From Berghia stephanieae (taxonomy: Eukaryota; Mollusca; Gastropoda; Nudibranchia; Aeolidiidae): DNA of 64,000 nucleotides. The stretch is taken from NCBI GenBank assembly GCA_034508935.3, contig CM067444.1, positions 76,308,867 through 76,372,866 on the forward strand, written 5' to 3'. The notes beneath the pieces are model-generated. The model had not been told where the DNA came from and did no database searches. It worked only from the letters and a program-made list of their open reading frames with translations. Both the position numbers and the translations under genes were made by a program. This document shows, in pieces, positions 35,810 through 46,455 of this stretch (the first letter of the stretch is position 1; each line of letters opens with the position of its first letter).

Positions 35810-38800
35810 TACATACACCCATACATCCTGCATATACACACATATTACATACAAACGTAAAAGACAGGCTAAGAGAAATGCATCACATTCACAATACACC
35901 TAATTCATATCACTGACAACAACGATATAACATCAACAGTTAGTACAGATAGTATTCCACAAAGGCAAGTTTGACTGGGGAAAATAAGAAGAGGGGGAGT
36001 GGGGGGGGGTACTCAAACATAGCCAAGATAGAGAAAATAATAGCACCTCCTAGGAATTAAGAGATATTCAGACATTTTTTTCAATATTCACAATGTACAA
36101 GTAGTGCAGCTGGTGAATAAAACCTTCCCACACCAATCAACAGAGACATGAATGAAACAAACCCATTCATTTCATATTTCTTAAATCAGTAACAGATGTG
36201 TCTTTTAAGAACTATTATTGTAGGGCTACTTGCAGAGGGAGTATATATATACGTTCCACTACAATAAGTATGACTTCTTCACTCCTTTGCCACATTCGTG
36301 GGAACTTTTAATGACAAAACTGTAGATTCAGTGTAGTAAGGTGTTCCATGGTCAGTGGGGAGTCCAGGAAATGATTATGACATTGTTTACATTGTGTAAC
36401 TGGTCCAAATTCATCACCCACGATAGCCTAGACATCTCATAGACTGCTAGATATTCCCAGTGAAATTTGATACCCCACCCCTACACTTGTTACATATTTG
36501 TTGAACTGAATTAACATTAGTGCAACAGAAAGTAGACAGTTTGTACTATGTACTAGAGTGAATAATAATAAACTGCAACGTCTGATTGTTGTTGTAGGGA
36601 TTCCAGAAATATTTGATTTAAATGATAAATGTAGTGAAAATGTGAGTCTACTTTGCTGTCTTCCTGAGAAAGAAATATACTGATGATATCTATGATATTT
36701 AGTCCACTGTGTGAGGGGGATTTCAATCTATAACATGAGTGATATAGATTTACATTTAAGATAATTGTGGCTTGGTTATGCCATTATTTATCAGACCAAT
36801 TAGACTACTCGCTTCACTGACTGCAGGCACGTGCCATGCCAGAGAGCAGGTAAAGAGAAGGAGAGTAGTGACCTCTTGACCTAGCATCTCAACTAAGTGA
36901 TCCGCTGGTAAACCACTGTGCACAGTGTAAAGCATGGCATTGAGGCTTGCTTGACTGAAACATTTTTGTATATCCTTCGAATGTTTTTAAAAGACCCTGA
37001 ATAACTGAATTGTAATATTTAACTTTTTTGATTTGTCAAATAAGGAATTTCATGTCATTGTTCGCATCACTTTTTTTTGCTTCAGTTAACCCATCAAAAG
37101 ATTTCTGATCATAGTTTTATCCTCATCTGAAAGATTAAATTTACAAAATATCTCCTCCTGCACAGACTGTTTCTTTTTTTTTTTTCTTTGTCACCAAGGA
37201 AGGCACTATAATACAATTTCAGACTATCTGACAGCTATCAAGATGATCAGCAACACTTCTCATCTGCAGGAAACGGGTTGGATATGGTCTTGTTGTTTAT
37301 GTTGTTTATTGCTTTAGGTCTCTTCCAACACAAATGAGGTTATATGAGAGACCGCTGAAACAAAAAAACAAGCAATCTAACAAAAATAGTACAAATGTAA
37401 ATCAAAATCATAACCTAAAGATATCATAAGCTAAATTATAAATAACCAAGAACAAACAGGCAGAAGATTTACAGAAAAAAAAATATCCCCTGTCAAAAAT
37501 ACAATCACAAACCAAAGAAGCAGGATAGGCTAGTAAAGAGAAGAAGAAACGACATCACTATCGGATCGTACACCCATGCGAACATCATAGGTATATGATT
37601 CAAGGGTGATGCTCCCATCCAACCACCCGCATTGGATATGGTCTGATCACAGACAATTTCTTTCTTTTAAAAATATGCTCCTTTGAAAAAAAAAATATAT
37701 ATCAGAGGCAAAACTGCTTACAGGAAAAAAAAATCCTTTTCAAACTCATCCAACAGCTAATTTGCAGCATTATTGATGACCATATGGATTGAGTTGCCAC
37801 TGATGCCCAACAAATTTTTATTTTCTCTCCTCATCTTCGCCTCCAAGCCATCCCCCAGATACAACACAAAGCAAATTATACGAATTTGCTAAATTCACCT
37901 CACAGCTACCTAACAGGTCAATGACAAATCAACCAACATCTATATCAAAATACTGGACAAGAACATTAAGAATCTTGTTTCCGGCATTAGTTGTTGCCCC
38001 ACTGATCTTCAGTGAAAAATGGATGCCCTTTAGTTTATCTGAAAGGTCCTTTTTGATGAATGATGCAACCCAATGTGTTGTTGAGTATGTCACAGAACTT
38101 TTAGAAAGGGTGGTAGAATTGAGGGCAACAGAATTTTTGCCAAGACGTTGAGATAAGGCAAGCATATCAGGGGCTAGTGTAAAGGGTTAACACTGCTCCC
38201 TAATAAAGAGGGAAATTACGGCCTTCACTTCAGAGCAGCTGTCATGAATCCATTGTTTCGAGCACCCCCTTAACTGGGATATAAGTTTAGAAGAACACTG
38301 CACTGACTTGTATTTCTTTATATGATCATCCTGCTGATCGTGAATTCTTAGGGCTTTCTTAACTGCAAAACTGAAATAGTCTTACCACACAGGACACAAA
38401 AACATTTTCCTCTTCACACTCTTTTATGTCACTTTTTCATTCGTCGCTGAATCGAGCCTTAAATGTTTTTATAACACAGTGGTTGGTCTCATGTGTTATA
38501 TTCAGTTTCGGCCTTCTCTGTGTTATACTTTATTGGGACATATAATAACAGATTTGCCTTCTTTGAACTATGATTTTATTGATCTTTTTTTTTTTCAGAC
38601 TGATATTGCATAAATTTGCCTTAATGCAATGTTGTTTTTGGTCACCCGTTTACAGACTTACACAGTAATCTGCACTATGCCTTGCTAATTTCCGGCCCTG
38701 AACGTATTTCACACAATCAACCCTGCATTGTGCGAAGAATAGCAAGTGACGTTTTGCGGCCTGCCATGGGTTTATATAACCATGGTGAGTAGTATTCATA

Positions 38801-41800
38801 TGACGACTGAGAGGCGTTGTCAACACAAGATAGCATAGCAACACATTTGAAAAATAACAACTCATGGTCCCCTAAACCTAATATCCCACTGAAACTTAAG
38901 CTCGTTCTACAGTAAAGTGACGACAGCGATTGCATAAATGGGGAATGGATGTACATGCATAGAGAATAGGAGTTTTAACATCATTCACAATGTTCTATTA
39001 GCAGTAAAACAATTGATGGGGTCTGCAGCTCTCAGGAAGTGGCAATCTCTTTATGTATCTTGTCAAAGACCACATAAAACTCCAACTCAAACGCTTGGAT
39101 CATCATAAAGAGGTAGACACTAAAATGGCAACATTATACAAATCAATAACTAACCATAGCACACTTTAGGGAGATAATTTATATAAAAAGAAAAAAGAAT
39201 ATTCATCTCCCACAAAGAGAAACAAGATGAAAAGCCACTTAGAAAGGACGATCGCTATAGACAAAAAGGGGAAATAGATAAGAGGTAGTACAAGCTAATC
39301 AATTTATCAATTCATATTTTGAAAAGTTGGATTATAAACCTTTTCTTCCTCAACTTTATCCTCCTCATCTTTCTTTGTCTTCTTTGCTTTAATTTTCGTC
39401 TGAGAAAGAGAGAAAAACAAGAAGAAAAAAAACAGATTAAAAAATGTCTTCTCTTATTTCAAACAGAAAGGGAATCTGAATAAAACAGCATTCATTTGAA
39501 CCCAGAAATCACAATTAGTAGTAGTAGTAGTGGTGGTGGTAGGGAAGCTATGGGGTGGTAGTTGTAATAGTAGTGGTGGCAGGGATGGTGATGTAGTGGT
39601 TGTGGTGAGTCTTTTTTATTCATAGCAAATTTTGAAAAAGGGGAATTGTAATGGAGATAGGCGGAGATGAACCACCATTTAGGCAGAAATCCACCTATAG
39701 GTAAAAGATTCTCAGCCCTGTAAAGACTTTATATGGCTCTTATAAATAAGAGGTTTTGTAACAATAGAAAGTTTGGACAATGCGACTATTTGTGTTCTTA
39801 TGCATGACTAATGTACTTTAAATATAGTTTATTAAGATAACTGTAGTGCAAAAGGTCAGAAATAATTTTGTTGACATTTCAATCACTTTCCTCTAAAAGT
39901 TTGGATATTATCTCGTTTAAGTGGCAGGTCTGTTCAATAGTAGTTCTATATTTCAAGAAAACAATAATAAGGGGAAAATGAAGCACAAGCATGCATTTGT
40001 TACTTCCATCAATTCGTTTTAAGTGTGCCAGTTCTAAGTGAGCTATAATTTTTTTTTTTATAGCAATAAAACATCAAGAACAACCTTTTCGTCCTGGACT
40101 GTATCTTTCACATCATTGTCTACTGCTTTGGCACTCCTTTTTCTCTGTAAAAATAAAATTAATATGGTCTACATTCTTTCAATTAATTTGGCGATGAAAT
40201 AAAGGCTTTTATTCCAATGTTGTTTCAAGTGAGTTTGCTATAGCTGAGAAGCTTTTAACTTTACAGGAAGCAAACGAAAGATTTTACTTAGCATCTATGA
40301 GGGATGTCCAAAAAGAAACCATAAAATGGGCATAACAACAAACGTTTTTTTCTATCTGTAAACAGATAAACAGGAAATTAAATTGTCTCCTTGTGAAAAT
40401 TCAACACCGTAAATGGACGCAATATCAAATGTCATTGCTTTTAAGATGGCGACATCAATCACAGAAGGGTCCAAGCTGAAGGTCAGAACAGGTCTCTGCT
40501 TTTTGGTTACAAAAAGAAAAGCTGAAATTCATCATTAAATAACTGAAACACTGACCACCCCCCCCCCCCCCCCCTTAAAATATAATATTACCTGACATCA
40601 TGTGCATACACTTTGAAGGAACTAATCAGACACACAAAATGTGTATGTGTATATAGATATGTGTATTGATTGACCATTGAGGATGATAATGAAGCGGATC
40701 ATAACTTACACTTTTTAAACATTTTTTTTTTCTCAATTTTATCTGGTATTTCCCTATTTGTTATCAGAATCCGTATAAAAATTATGGAAAATGATAATGA
40801 TCAGCCCATATTCACTCTGATATTTTTACTAAATACGATATTTTCAAAATTTCCCTCTATTAAAACACAGAATTTTTGCCTTGAATGCGGAATCGTAGAA
40901 TGTGGACCAACTGAGCAGAATGATTCTGCAAAAAGTAGATAGGTTGGAGCCTCTGTCTACCTAGCAACCACTTCCTTGGCTTTTTGGGCCATTTCCATTC
41001 TGTGGCAAGCACAGTATTTCCGTGGCACTTGGCAGTTCTGGGGTGTCCGTCATGCAATCAAAAACAAAGCACAACTGAGCAAATACTTAAAAGGCTCCAA
41101 ATAAATAGGTGTCATAATTAACAATGGTTGGTTGCACTAGCAAGAAGTGTTGATTGATATTGTACCTCTACCTTTGTAATTGAATCAATTAATTTAGAAA
41201 TATTCTTTGTGACTATATGCAGCATAGACCGTGCATGGTCACTTGATAGCCATTAGATGCAAGAGTTTCTCATTAATTTTTGGGCCACATTACCAAATTT
41301 TATAAATATTCTTTTTGGCAAAATTTATTAGTTAAGTTAAATGATATATGACATTGATATTGATATGTTTTACTGAGAGGTTAAACAGCCTTTGCAACAC
41401 TCCTTAGTCACATCAACACCCTGGAAAAATGAAAATAATTGAACAGTCCAAAATTAATAAGAGTTTTAGCATTAGCACTACCGTTTTAAGAGTAAATGAG
41501 AGACAATCCGTGGTTTAGAGTTAGAGGTATAATTCGGGTGATTGAAAAAACAAACTGTTCTTCAGAGCCTTCAGGACCATGGAGCAGGAGTTCATCCCAG
41601 TTTCTATTGTGTGAAACAGACAAAAGTAATTGCTTGCTACCAGACAAGATGCTAACTTATTGCAAAGTACTTTCTGCCAGATCTAACAGACCCAGCTACC
41701 CAATCACTGCTGGGTGGACAGAGGGGTCAGGAAAAAACTCAACTTCACCGAGGGTCTATCTCAGTCCCTTTGCTTGTGAAGAGAGTGCTCTACCGAGCAA

Positions 41801-41993
41801 TCAGAACCCCCCACCCCACCTGGTGATTTTAAGCCCTGTGATTATCAGTTTATCAACAATGGCATCTTGAAATCTTTTCAATTAATAAACATCTTTGTTT
41901 TAACAGTATTTACAGGTTTTTTAATGTAGCCAAAAGAGTAAAAATAAAAATGTGAAATTTACTCACCCCTTTTCCTATTTTGGTCTTTGCCAT
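27065..41993 (-). CDS. APEX1: AP endonuclease 1 (exonuclease III family), 9 coding exons, complete
   Basis: Coding exons 41993-41967, 40144-40085, 39399-39340, 32361-32146, 31654-31456, 30329-30258, 28849-28703, 27778-27598, 27182-27065 total 1080 nt and join in frame to 359 residues. The enzyme nicks DNA 5' of abasic sites in nuclear base-excision repair. Residues 1-102 are a Lys/Glu-rich tail with likely nuclear-import signals ([18 protein letters not shown]). The domain (103-359) has every catalytic landmark: SWNING with N112, QELK with E140, Y212 in [10 protein letters not shown]252 and N254 in GDLN, D324 in RLDYF, and D349-H350 in GSDHCPI. Human Cys65 is Ser109 here and human Asp70 is Asn114 (as in bacterial ExoIII). 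The start lies in exon 1 (MAKTKIGKG, donor GTGAGT); a 5' noncoding exon further upstream is likely, because a T-rich tract and AG precede the ATG. It is about 40 residues longer than human APEX1, all in the tail. Confidence 0.97.
28703..28849 (-). CDS. APEX1: APEX1 exon 7: abasic-site-binding and metal-site segment
   Basis: Reads [20 protein letters not shown] through [15 protein letters not shown]. It holds the GDLN motif (proton-relay Asp and transition-state Asn) and is bounded by a TTGTAG acceptor and a GTAATA donor. The donor splits the Asp codon that begins [15 protein letters not shown] in the next exon. Confidence 0.95.
29375..29475 (-). repeat. tRNA-like SINE head, single copy
   Basis: On minus it reads GTGGACGAGTGGTTAAGTTA followed by GTTCCGAGTTCGAGACCCGC. 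The A and B boxes are typical of a Ser/Leu-type tRNA, but the acceptor stem does not pair well and CCA-end context is absent, so a SINE head is more likely than a functional tRNA gene. It lies in APEX1 intron 6. Confidence 0.5.
30660..30865 (-). repeat. SINE family C (tRNA-related), copy 2
   Basis: On minus it begins GGGGGCAGCATGGCTCAGTG and continues through an A box (TGGCTCAGTGGTA) to a B-box-like GTTTGATACC; the body has GTGTGGCCTTGAGCAAGTCA. The far end (plus TCTTTAGGGTCTATTCCAAG) matches the copy at 15.6 kb. It lies in APEX1 intron 5. Confidence 0.7.
32413..33701 (-). mobile_element. mariner-type DNA transposon, internally deleted, with TA target sites
   Basis: Left terminal repeat AGGTGAGTCAAAAAGTAAT; right terminal repeat read on minus TGAGGGTAAGTCAAAAAGTA. 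The element is flanked by TA at 32411-32412 and 33702-33703. The minus strand encodes transposase remnants: an N-terminal helix-turn-helix piece ([20 protein letters not shown]) near 33500 and a C-terminal piece ([18 protein letters not shown] ... ERCRDYVEK) ending near 32864. The reading frame is broken and part of the catalytic core is gone. A family-Z retroposon has inserted into its left terminal repeat. It lies in APEX1 intron 3. Confidence 0.88.
32435..32767 (-). mobile_element. Family-Z SINE-like retroposon, copy Z1, inside the mariner terminal repeat
   Basis: Flanked by a perfect 12-bp target duplication TCAAAAAGTAAT (32423-32434 and 32768-32779) that is itself part of the mariner terminal repeat. 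Read on minus, the element starts GGGTGGTTGGATGGGAGCAT and ends in an A-rich tail (CAAACAAACAAAA). It differs from the copy at 37.3 kb at about six positions over about 315 bp. No clear pol III A/B boxes and no coding frame were found, so SINE-like describes its behaviour rather than a proven origin. Confidence 0.85.
33907..35100 (-). pseudogene. hAT-like transposase, C-terminal remnant
   Basis: The minus strand carries [20 protein letters not shown] and RIDSWWVKI near 34580-34690, then [20 protein letters not shown] near 34455. This order resembles the C-terminal dimerisation region of hAT-type transposases and their KRAB/ZMYM-associated relatives. The last 184-codon frame runs into the minisatellite at 33930-34240. 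Frame changes separate the pieces. It is probably part of the same element as 37929-38470, but the intervening 2.8 kb shows no homology I can recognise. Confidence 0.5.
33930..34240. repeat. Minisatellite of about 33-36 bp units (Gln/Asn/Pro-coding in one frame)
   Basis: About eight imperfect units built on GGCTTGTTGGTGATAGTTGT and TTGGGGTTGATGAAGATGG. On minus one frame reads repeats such as [12 protein letters not shown]. The regular coding look comes from the repeat period being a multiple of three, not from selection that I can show. Confidence 0.8.
35100..37277. other. APEX1 intron 3 interior, mostly unassigned
   Basis: Contains a (TC)n microsatellite with a short (CA)n end (about 35752-35812) and no recognisable exon or transposon otherwise. 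It lies between the two hAT-like remnants. Confidence 0.5.
37291..37631 (-). mobile_element. Family-Z SINE-like retroposon, copy Z2
   Basis: Flanked by a perfect 13-bp target duplication TTGGATATGGTCT (37278-37290 and 37632-37644). The body is nearly identical to Z1, and the A-rich tail reads (on plus) TGTTGTTTATGTTGTTTATT. Both copies have the same 5' end, so it is probably the true start of the element. It also lies in APEX1 intron 3. Confidence 0.9.
37929..38470 (-). pseudogene. hAT-like transposase, BED-finger and core N-terminal remnant
   Basis: A 79-codon minus frame reads [20 protein letters not shown] ... [20 protein letters not shown] ... [14 protein letters not shown], which resembles the region of hAT-type proteins just before the first catalytic Asp. 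Upstream, broken frames give a possible BED-type zinc finger ([27 protein letters not shown]) and [14 protein letters not shown]. Frameshifts and stops separate these pieces, so the gene is dead. It lies in APEX1 intron 3, same strand. Confidence 0.5.
40298..40500. mobile_element. Solo mariner-type end
   Basis: TATGAGGGATGTCCAAAAAG begins at about 40297, next to a TA, and resembles the mariner terminal repeat at 33701 (TGAGGGTAAGTCAAAAAG). A following ATGGCGACATCAATCACAGA could be the start of a transposase. No second terminal repeat was found, so the element is truncated. It lies in APEX1 intron 1, left of exon 2. Confidence 0.45.
40595..40954. mobile_element. Partial relative of the hAT-like element at 23.1 kb
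   Basis: Shares ACTTTGAAGGAACTAATCAG, GATTGACCATTGAGGATG, AGAATTTTTGCCTTGAATGC and a terminal GGTTGGAGCCTCT with the right half of the nested element at 23640-23866. No left terminal repeat is seen; a poly-C run lies just to its left (about 40558-40574). Confidence 0.65.
41545..41815 (-). repeat. tRNA-derived SINE, family B (copy 2)
   Basis: On minus it reads TTGCTCGGTAGAGCACTCTC (A box) and AGCAAAGGGACTGAGATAGA, then CCCCTCTGTCCACCCAGCAG, a body with TCTGTTAGATCTGGCAGAAA, and an end containing AAACTGGGATGAACTCCTGC. It lies in the APEX1 first intron, between exon 2 and exon 1. Confidence 0.75.
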
Positions 41994-44330
41994 GATTAAA
42001 TTCCAAATGATACCTGGTTTTTAAATCATACCAAAAAAAAAAAAATGTTTATAAAATCAAAATTGTGAAAAATCTAATGAATCTAGGTAACAATTAGTTT
42101 GATAGTTAAGTAGAACATTTTACACCTTGACTCCAGATAATGTTTAGGATCAAAATTCATTGGGGACATGATGGCAAAGACTTACACTCAAAGGGTCTCA
42201 ATTCTTCCTGAGGCAAGAATTTTGGTCCTGAGTGTTCTCTTTGCAGGCCTGCCTACTTGGATTTTAAAATTTCAATTCCAAGTTTTTACAGGGAAATATA
42301 ATCCATTAAATCTATCTGATAAATTACCAAATTGCCCTCAGTAGGACTGTGTGGGGAAGATTATTGTGATAGGTTGTTGTTGTTGTTGTTGTGAGTGTTT
42401 GTCATGTCATGACTGTCAGTGTCTCGATCGAGCTGTTGTGAGTAATCTTCATGTTGTGTTCGTTCACTGTCTCCCGCGTAAACGTGACATCATTTCTACC
42501 CTTTAAAAGCTCGCGACACCTTTCATTCTTTCTCTCGACTATCTACAGCCTTATTTGAAACAGACATATCAACTATCTTCGCCCATCGTTGTATCTGCTA
42601 CTAAGATCCGATCCGCCATACTTTTGGTATGTTATAAAAATCAGGCTAGACCGGGACAATTCCCGAAGTGCTCTAGAGCAGTTTTTAACCGCCCATATAT
42701 GTCCTTTACATATATGGAGAACGCCCACTTCGGTAGAGACTTTTTCTAAACTTTTTCCTTATTTTTTACATCGTGAACGAGATTGGGAAATCCGTTCACG
42801 ACAACTGAATAATGATTCAGAGTCTGGCACAACATTTTTATTTTCAACTAGCTTTCCGTGAATGTTATGCTCGTGCAACTATACACAGATTAAGCCCTCC
42901 AGTATCAATTTTGCAGAAGACAGTTCAATACATAGGTCCTCATTTTGCTGTGATTCCGGCAGCTGGTGTTTGGGTTACAAGTTAGACCTCAAAGAAAAGT
43001 TTCCTGTGAGGATGAATAGTGGTATGATATAATGTGATGCTTCTATACATAGGGATAGCATAAAACAACCAATTTTAGATTTCCATTAACAGCACTGATA
43101 CTCTTAAAAAACCAAAGTCATTTGCCATTTTTATTGTTATGGTAGGGTGTCTGAAATGCAAATGGATTTAAGCAGGTTGAATCTCATACTCTTTTCATGG
43201 CTGGGATTTTCTGAGGAATGCTCATGAATTCATATATCACAATATTTCACGTTTTCTGATCAATATTAATATCATGGTGTAATACAGTGTCCGTCGCTGC
43301 TTGTTCTCATTCACACCTGAGTCAAGTGGGGTAATAATGTGTGACAAGTGCTATACCCAGACAAGGCTTGACAAGGCCAGTTATTGAATTGTCACCCGTC
43401 TGGTCACTAACCAAGCCAAATATCGTTTTGTCTCTGTTAAAAATTTAAATTTCCATATTAAGGACATTAAGGATCTATAATTAGGCCTATTACTATCAAT
43501 TTACTAATAGCCTAGTTTATGATTGAAGATGGAGTATGTTCCTCAAGGTGAGGATGTTGCATCCACTTCATATGTCTGGTAATGTTTGAGACCGTCCAAT
43601 TCATAAATTCGCATTTGAGTATAGCATAGCACTTTTATGTATTTATTTTTGCCATGCCCAAACTTAACCCGACCATATTAAAATATCTAAGACCCATTTT
43701 ATAATTATAAAACTATAACGCTTCATATTCATAAATAGATCTAGGATTACCTAATATCTCTAGATACAAACTAACAAATAATTACTAATTAAATTAGTGT
43801 GTGTAATTGATATCAAACGTTGAGGTACCTTCCTTTTTAGTTGATCTATTCCCAATTAAGAGTCGTGGTCCGAAGCTGGGGATCACACTCCCGTTCCTTG
43901 TTGACACTGTTGTTTGGATTAGACTTAGACTTGTTTGAGTTTGAGACTTGATATTGATAAGGTTTTGATTTTGAACACAAGATGAAACTCTGAGAATATA
44001 ATAATATGAAAATAATAATCTGCGTCCAATAATAAATGTGTTGGACATACACCACTTTTTCCACTCTGGTATCGAACTTAATTTACAAAATTCAATTTAA
44101 TTTCAACTTTCTCGCTCTCCTGCTTCGTTTTCTGTTCGATCGCCGTTTACCGTCGGTTGCTTGCACCGAGAGGCCTATATTCTATGTAGTAAGTGGTAAC
44201 TAGTAACTCGGTAGTAGGCTACCTATTACCTATCTTTTTTTTCCTTGTCGGCGTCGTTAATTTCTTTCGTTAATGAAAGGTGGCGGGAAAAAATTCTAGT
44301 TTTGTAAAAGTCGAAAGAATAGCTTCGCTG
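41994..44330 (-). promoter_or_regulatory. APEX1 5' flank with a possible distal promoter containing an E2F-like site
   Basis: The first coding exon is only 27 nt and is preceded on minus by a T-run and AG, which suggests a noncoding first exon further right. The stretch near 44100-44330 is richer in CpG than its surroundings and contains GGCGGGAAA (44282-44290; TTTCCCGCC on minus), a good E2F-type site as often found in DNA-repair gene promoters. An alternative CpG-containing block with CGTGACATCATTTC lies at 42360-42560. Which one is used cannot be told from sequence alone. Confidence 0.25.
43280..43420. repeat. SINE family F, copy 1
   Basis: Contains CTCATTCACACCTGAGTCAA and GTGGGGTAATAATGTGTGAC, the conserved centre of a family also seen at 44.5, 46.0, 53.1 and 57.4 kb. 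Flanking sequence up to 44.0 kb is otherwise unassigned. Confidence 0.6.
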
Positions 44331-44479
44331 AGCAAGACTGTTGAGCTAACTACGCGGAAACCAAAATAAGTTGCATTTCCAATGATTATCTTCGTTCAAA
44401 ATAGTATGCTTCAAAATGCATCATTTATTATTCTCTACGGGCCATAATGAATTAACTTTCTAAGTTCATACAGGGGAAA

Positions 44480-44665
44480 TCGGCAGTCAGGTGTCTCACT
44501 TTTACACTCTTACAATATCCGTCAATACTTATAACCAAGTAGCTTACCTTCACTTTCACACCTGAGTTGAATGAGAATAATGTGTGAAAAGTGCCTTATC
44601 AGTGATTATCAGGACACGTGTCATCTAGGTCGATTGTCACCGACGTGTCATATGTGCAGGTCTGA
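44480..44665. repeat. SINE family F, copy 2
   Basis: TTTACACTCTTACAATATCC and TCACACCTGAGTTGAATGAG match the family-F centre in the same order as in the other copies. Confidence 0.6.
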
Positions 44666-45049
44666 CATCCGAACCCACTTATGGGGCCTAGTTTAACATT
44701 GTTGTAGTGGACTATACCTATTGTGCGTTATTTTTTATAGTTCCATTATAACAATGAGTCCATAAGTAATTGGGTTATCAGACCCGCAAATAAATGCACG
44801 TCGATTGTCATCTGTCTTATCACTGACCACAAGCTCAACATCGATTTACTTTGTTATAAATAAAATTCATATTGTTGAATGTGGCAGAAGACTACACTCG
44901 CATATAAATTATTTTTGTGAGTCGGAAGACAGATGAAGGGCACGTTGGTAATCAAAAGCGAAAAATACCACAATTCGGGAAAACAATGAAATTAACACTG
45001 ATACTTAATATTCACATTTTATGTATAGCCCTAACATGTGCACGCCGCC

Positions 45050-45235
45050 TTCAATCAACATACTCGGGCGAAAGACTTTCCATCTGGAGGACTCGGGTTC
45101 GAGCCCTGTGCATTTCGCTTTTTACTTGACCAAGAAACTTAACCCTCGTTGCTCACTTTGCGACGCTGCACAAAACTGACAACTTGGTTACCTCGGTCTG
45201 TTCTTAAGATGACCCTGAGGCAGGGCATACACACA
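45050..45235 (+). repeat. tRNA-like SINE head, single copy
   Basis: ATCTGGAGGACTCGGGTTCGAGCCC contains a strong B box (GGGTTCGAGCCC). The A box is weak and the body (CTCACTTTGCGACGCTGC) has no second copy in the window. It is more likely a SINE than a tRNA gene. Confidence 0.45.
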
Positions 45236-45984
45236 CCCTGAAGGGAAAAAAATTTCAGTTGATGTTTATAATAGTGATTTAATATAATTTTTTACTTTTA
45301 TCTTATTCTATTTTCATATGTTTAATAATAATTAATTATTCAAACTCATTTACTTTGATTTACTTGTCTGGATACCTAGCGTAGTATTACCATAACCTCT
45401 AATGATTTAACCAAGGTTTCAGTCTCCCTCGATGCTGAATACTAAATAAAGGTGCAGTTCAGTGAAGAATAGGCCTAACTCAAATGATAGACATCGCTCT
45501 GTGATAACACAATAGACTTTTACTAGGATAACACTCAATCTTTAAATCCATGTGATCTCCTATATCACTCTATACATTTTCGCGCTGTTATGTTACCTAT
45601 TTATTTCATTGTTTTGTTTCTTTCAAGTTATTCATAATCATTTAAAAAATGATTTTAATAAAACCGCAAATTGTTTAATATTATTATGGATGTTTTTGTT
45701 TCAGTGCACTTACTACTCTTTAACGTCATTTCCATGCCTGTGAATAGTAAGGAGATTGGATAGTCAAGAGGTTCCGAGGTTTTCATCACTCAATAAAATC
45801 CCATTTGTGGAAGGAGGGGGAGAGGGAGGATAAGGTGGCCGTGTAGATAAGGCATGGCATTAAATAACTAGAAACTAGACGTGAACATCCATACAGCGCA
45901 TTTCCATGGAATTGCCACGTTCAATGCGTTTCGTGTTTTATTCATTCTCCATGAGTGTCATAGGGAACAATGATTCCATTTCAA

Positions 45985-46215
45985 ACAGAACCACTCGCTT
46001 GATAGGCGTCCCTTTTGTACTAACACTCTTGTAATATCCGTCACAGCCAATGGTCAAGTAGCCTATTCATTCATGCTTGAAGTCGAGTGGGATAATGTGT
46101 GTAAAGTGCCTTAATCAAATATACAACGTCGAGACCATAATTTTCCCACGATCAGTCTCCCATCAGATCACTGACCATGCTTAACATTGCTTGACTTTTG
46201 TGACCATACAAGACA
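45985..46215. repeat. SINE family F, copy 3
   Basis: GTACTAACACTCTTGTAATA, AAGTCGAGTGGGATAATGTG and GTGCCTTAATCAAATATAC follow the family-F order, with the CACTGACC end near 46175. Confidence 0.6.
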
Positions 46216-46455
46216 TCATATCGCTGAGCCAAACACTAGCCAGGTAGTCCTTGATTGGAACCCCACTTCAGGCACTTACCGGGAGTATTTATTTGGGGGT
46301 GGGGGTTGGGAGGGTAATAAGGCAAGTAAAAAATTTTTTTTTTTTTTTAATATGTAAAATAAAAGGGCCAATCAGCAAATTGAACAACTTGAGTGATCCT
46401 CGTTGATGGAGTATTTAAGTATACCTATTCCTTTATGAATGCTTACCTTTAGCGT

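Noticed and set aside
27065-41993. APEX1 as a processed or dead copy
   Set aside because: It has eight introns with standard splice sites, an uninterrupted 359-residue frame and all catalytic residues.
42555-42861. Two overlapping plus-strand frames of 64 and 90 codons
   Set aside because: Neither resembles a known protein; the overlap in two frames and lack of splice context argue for chance.
43794-44064. Minus-strand frames of 72-84 codons in the APEX1 5' flank
   Set aside because: Unrecognised, overlapping in two frames; more likely noncoding leader or flank than protein.
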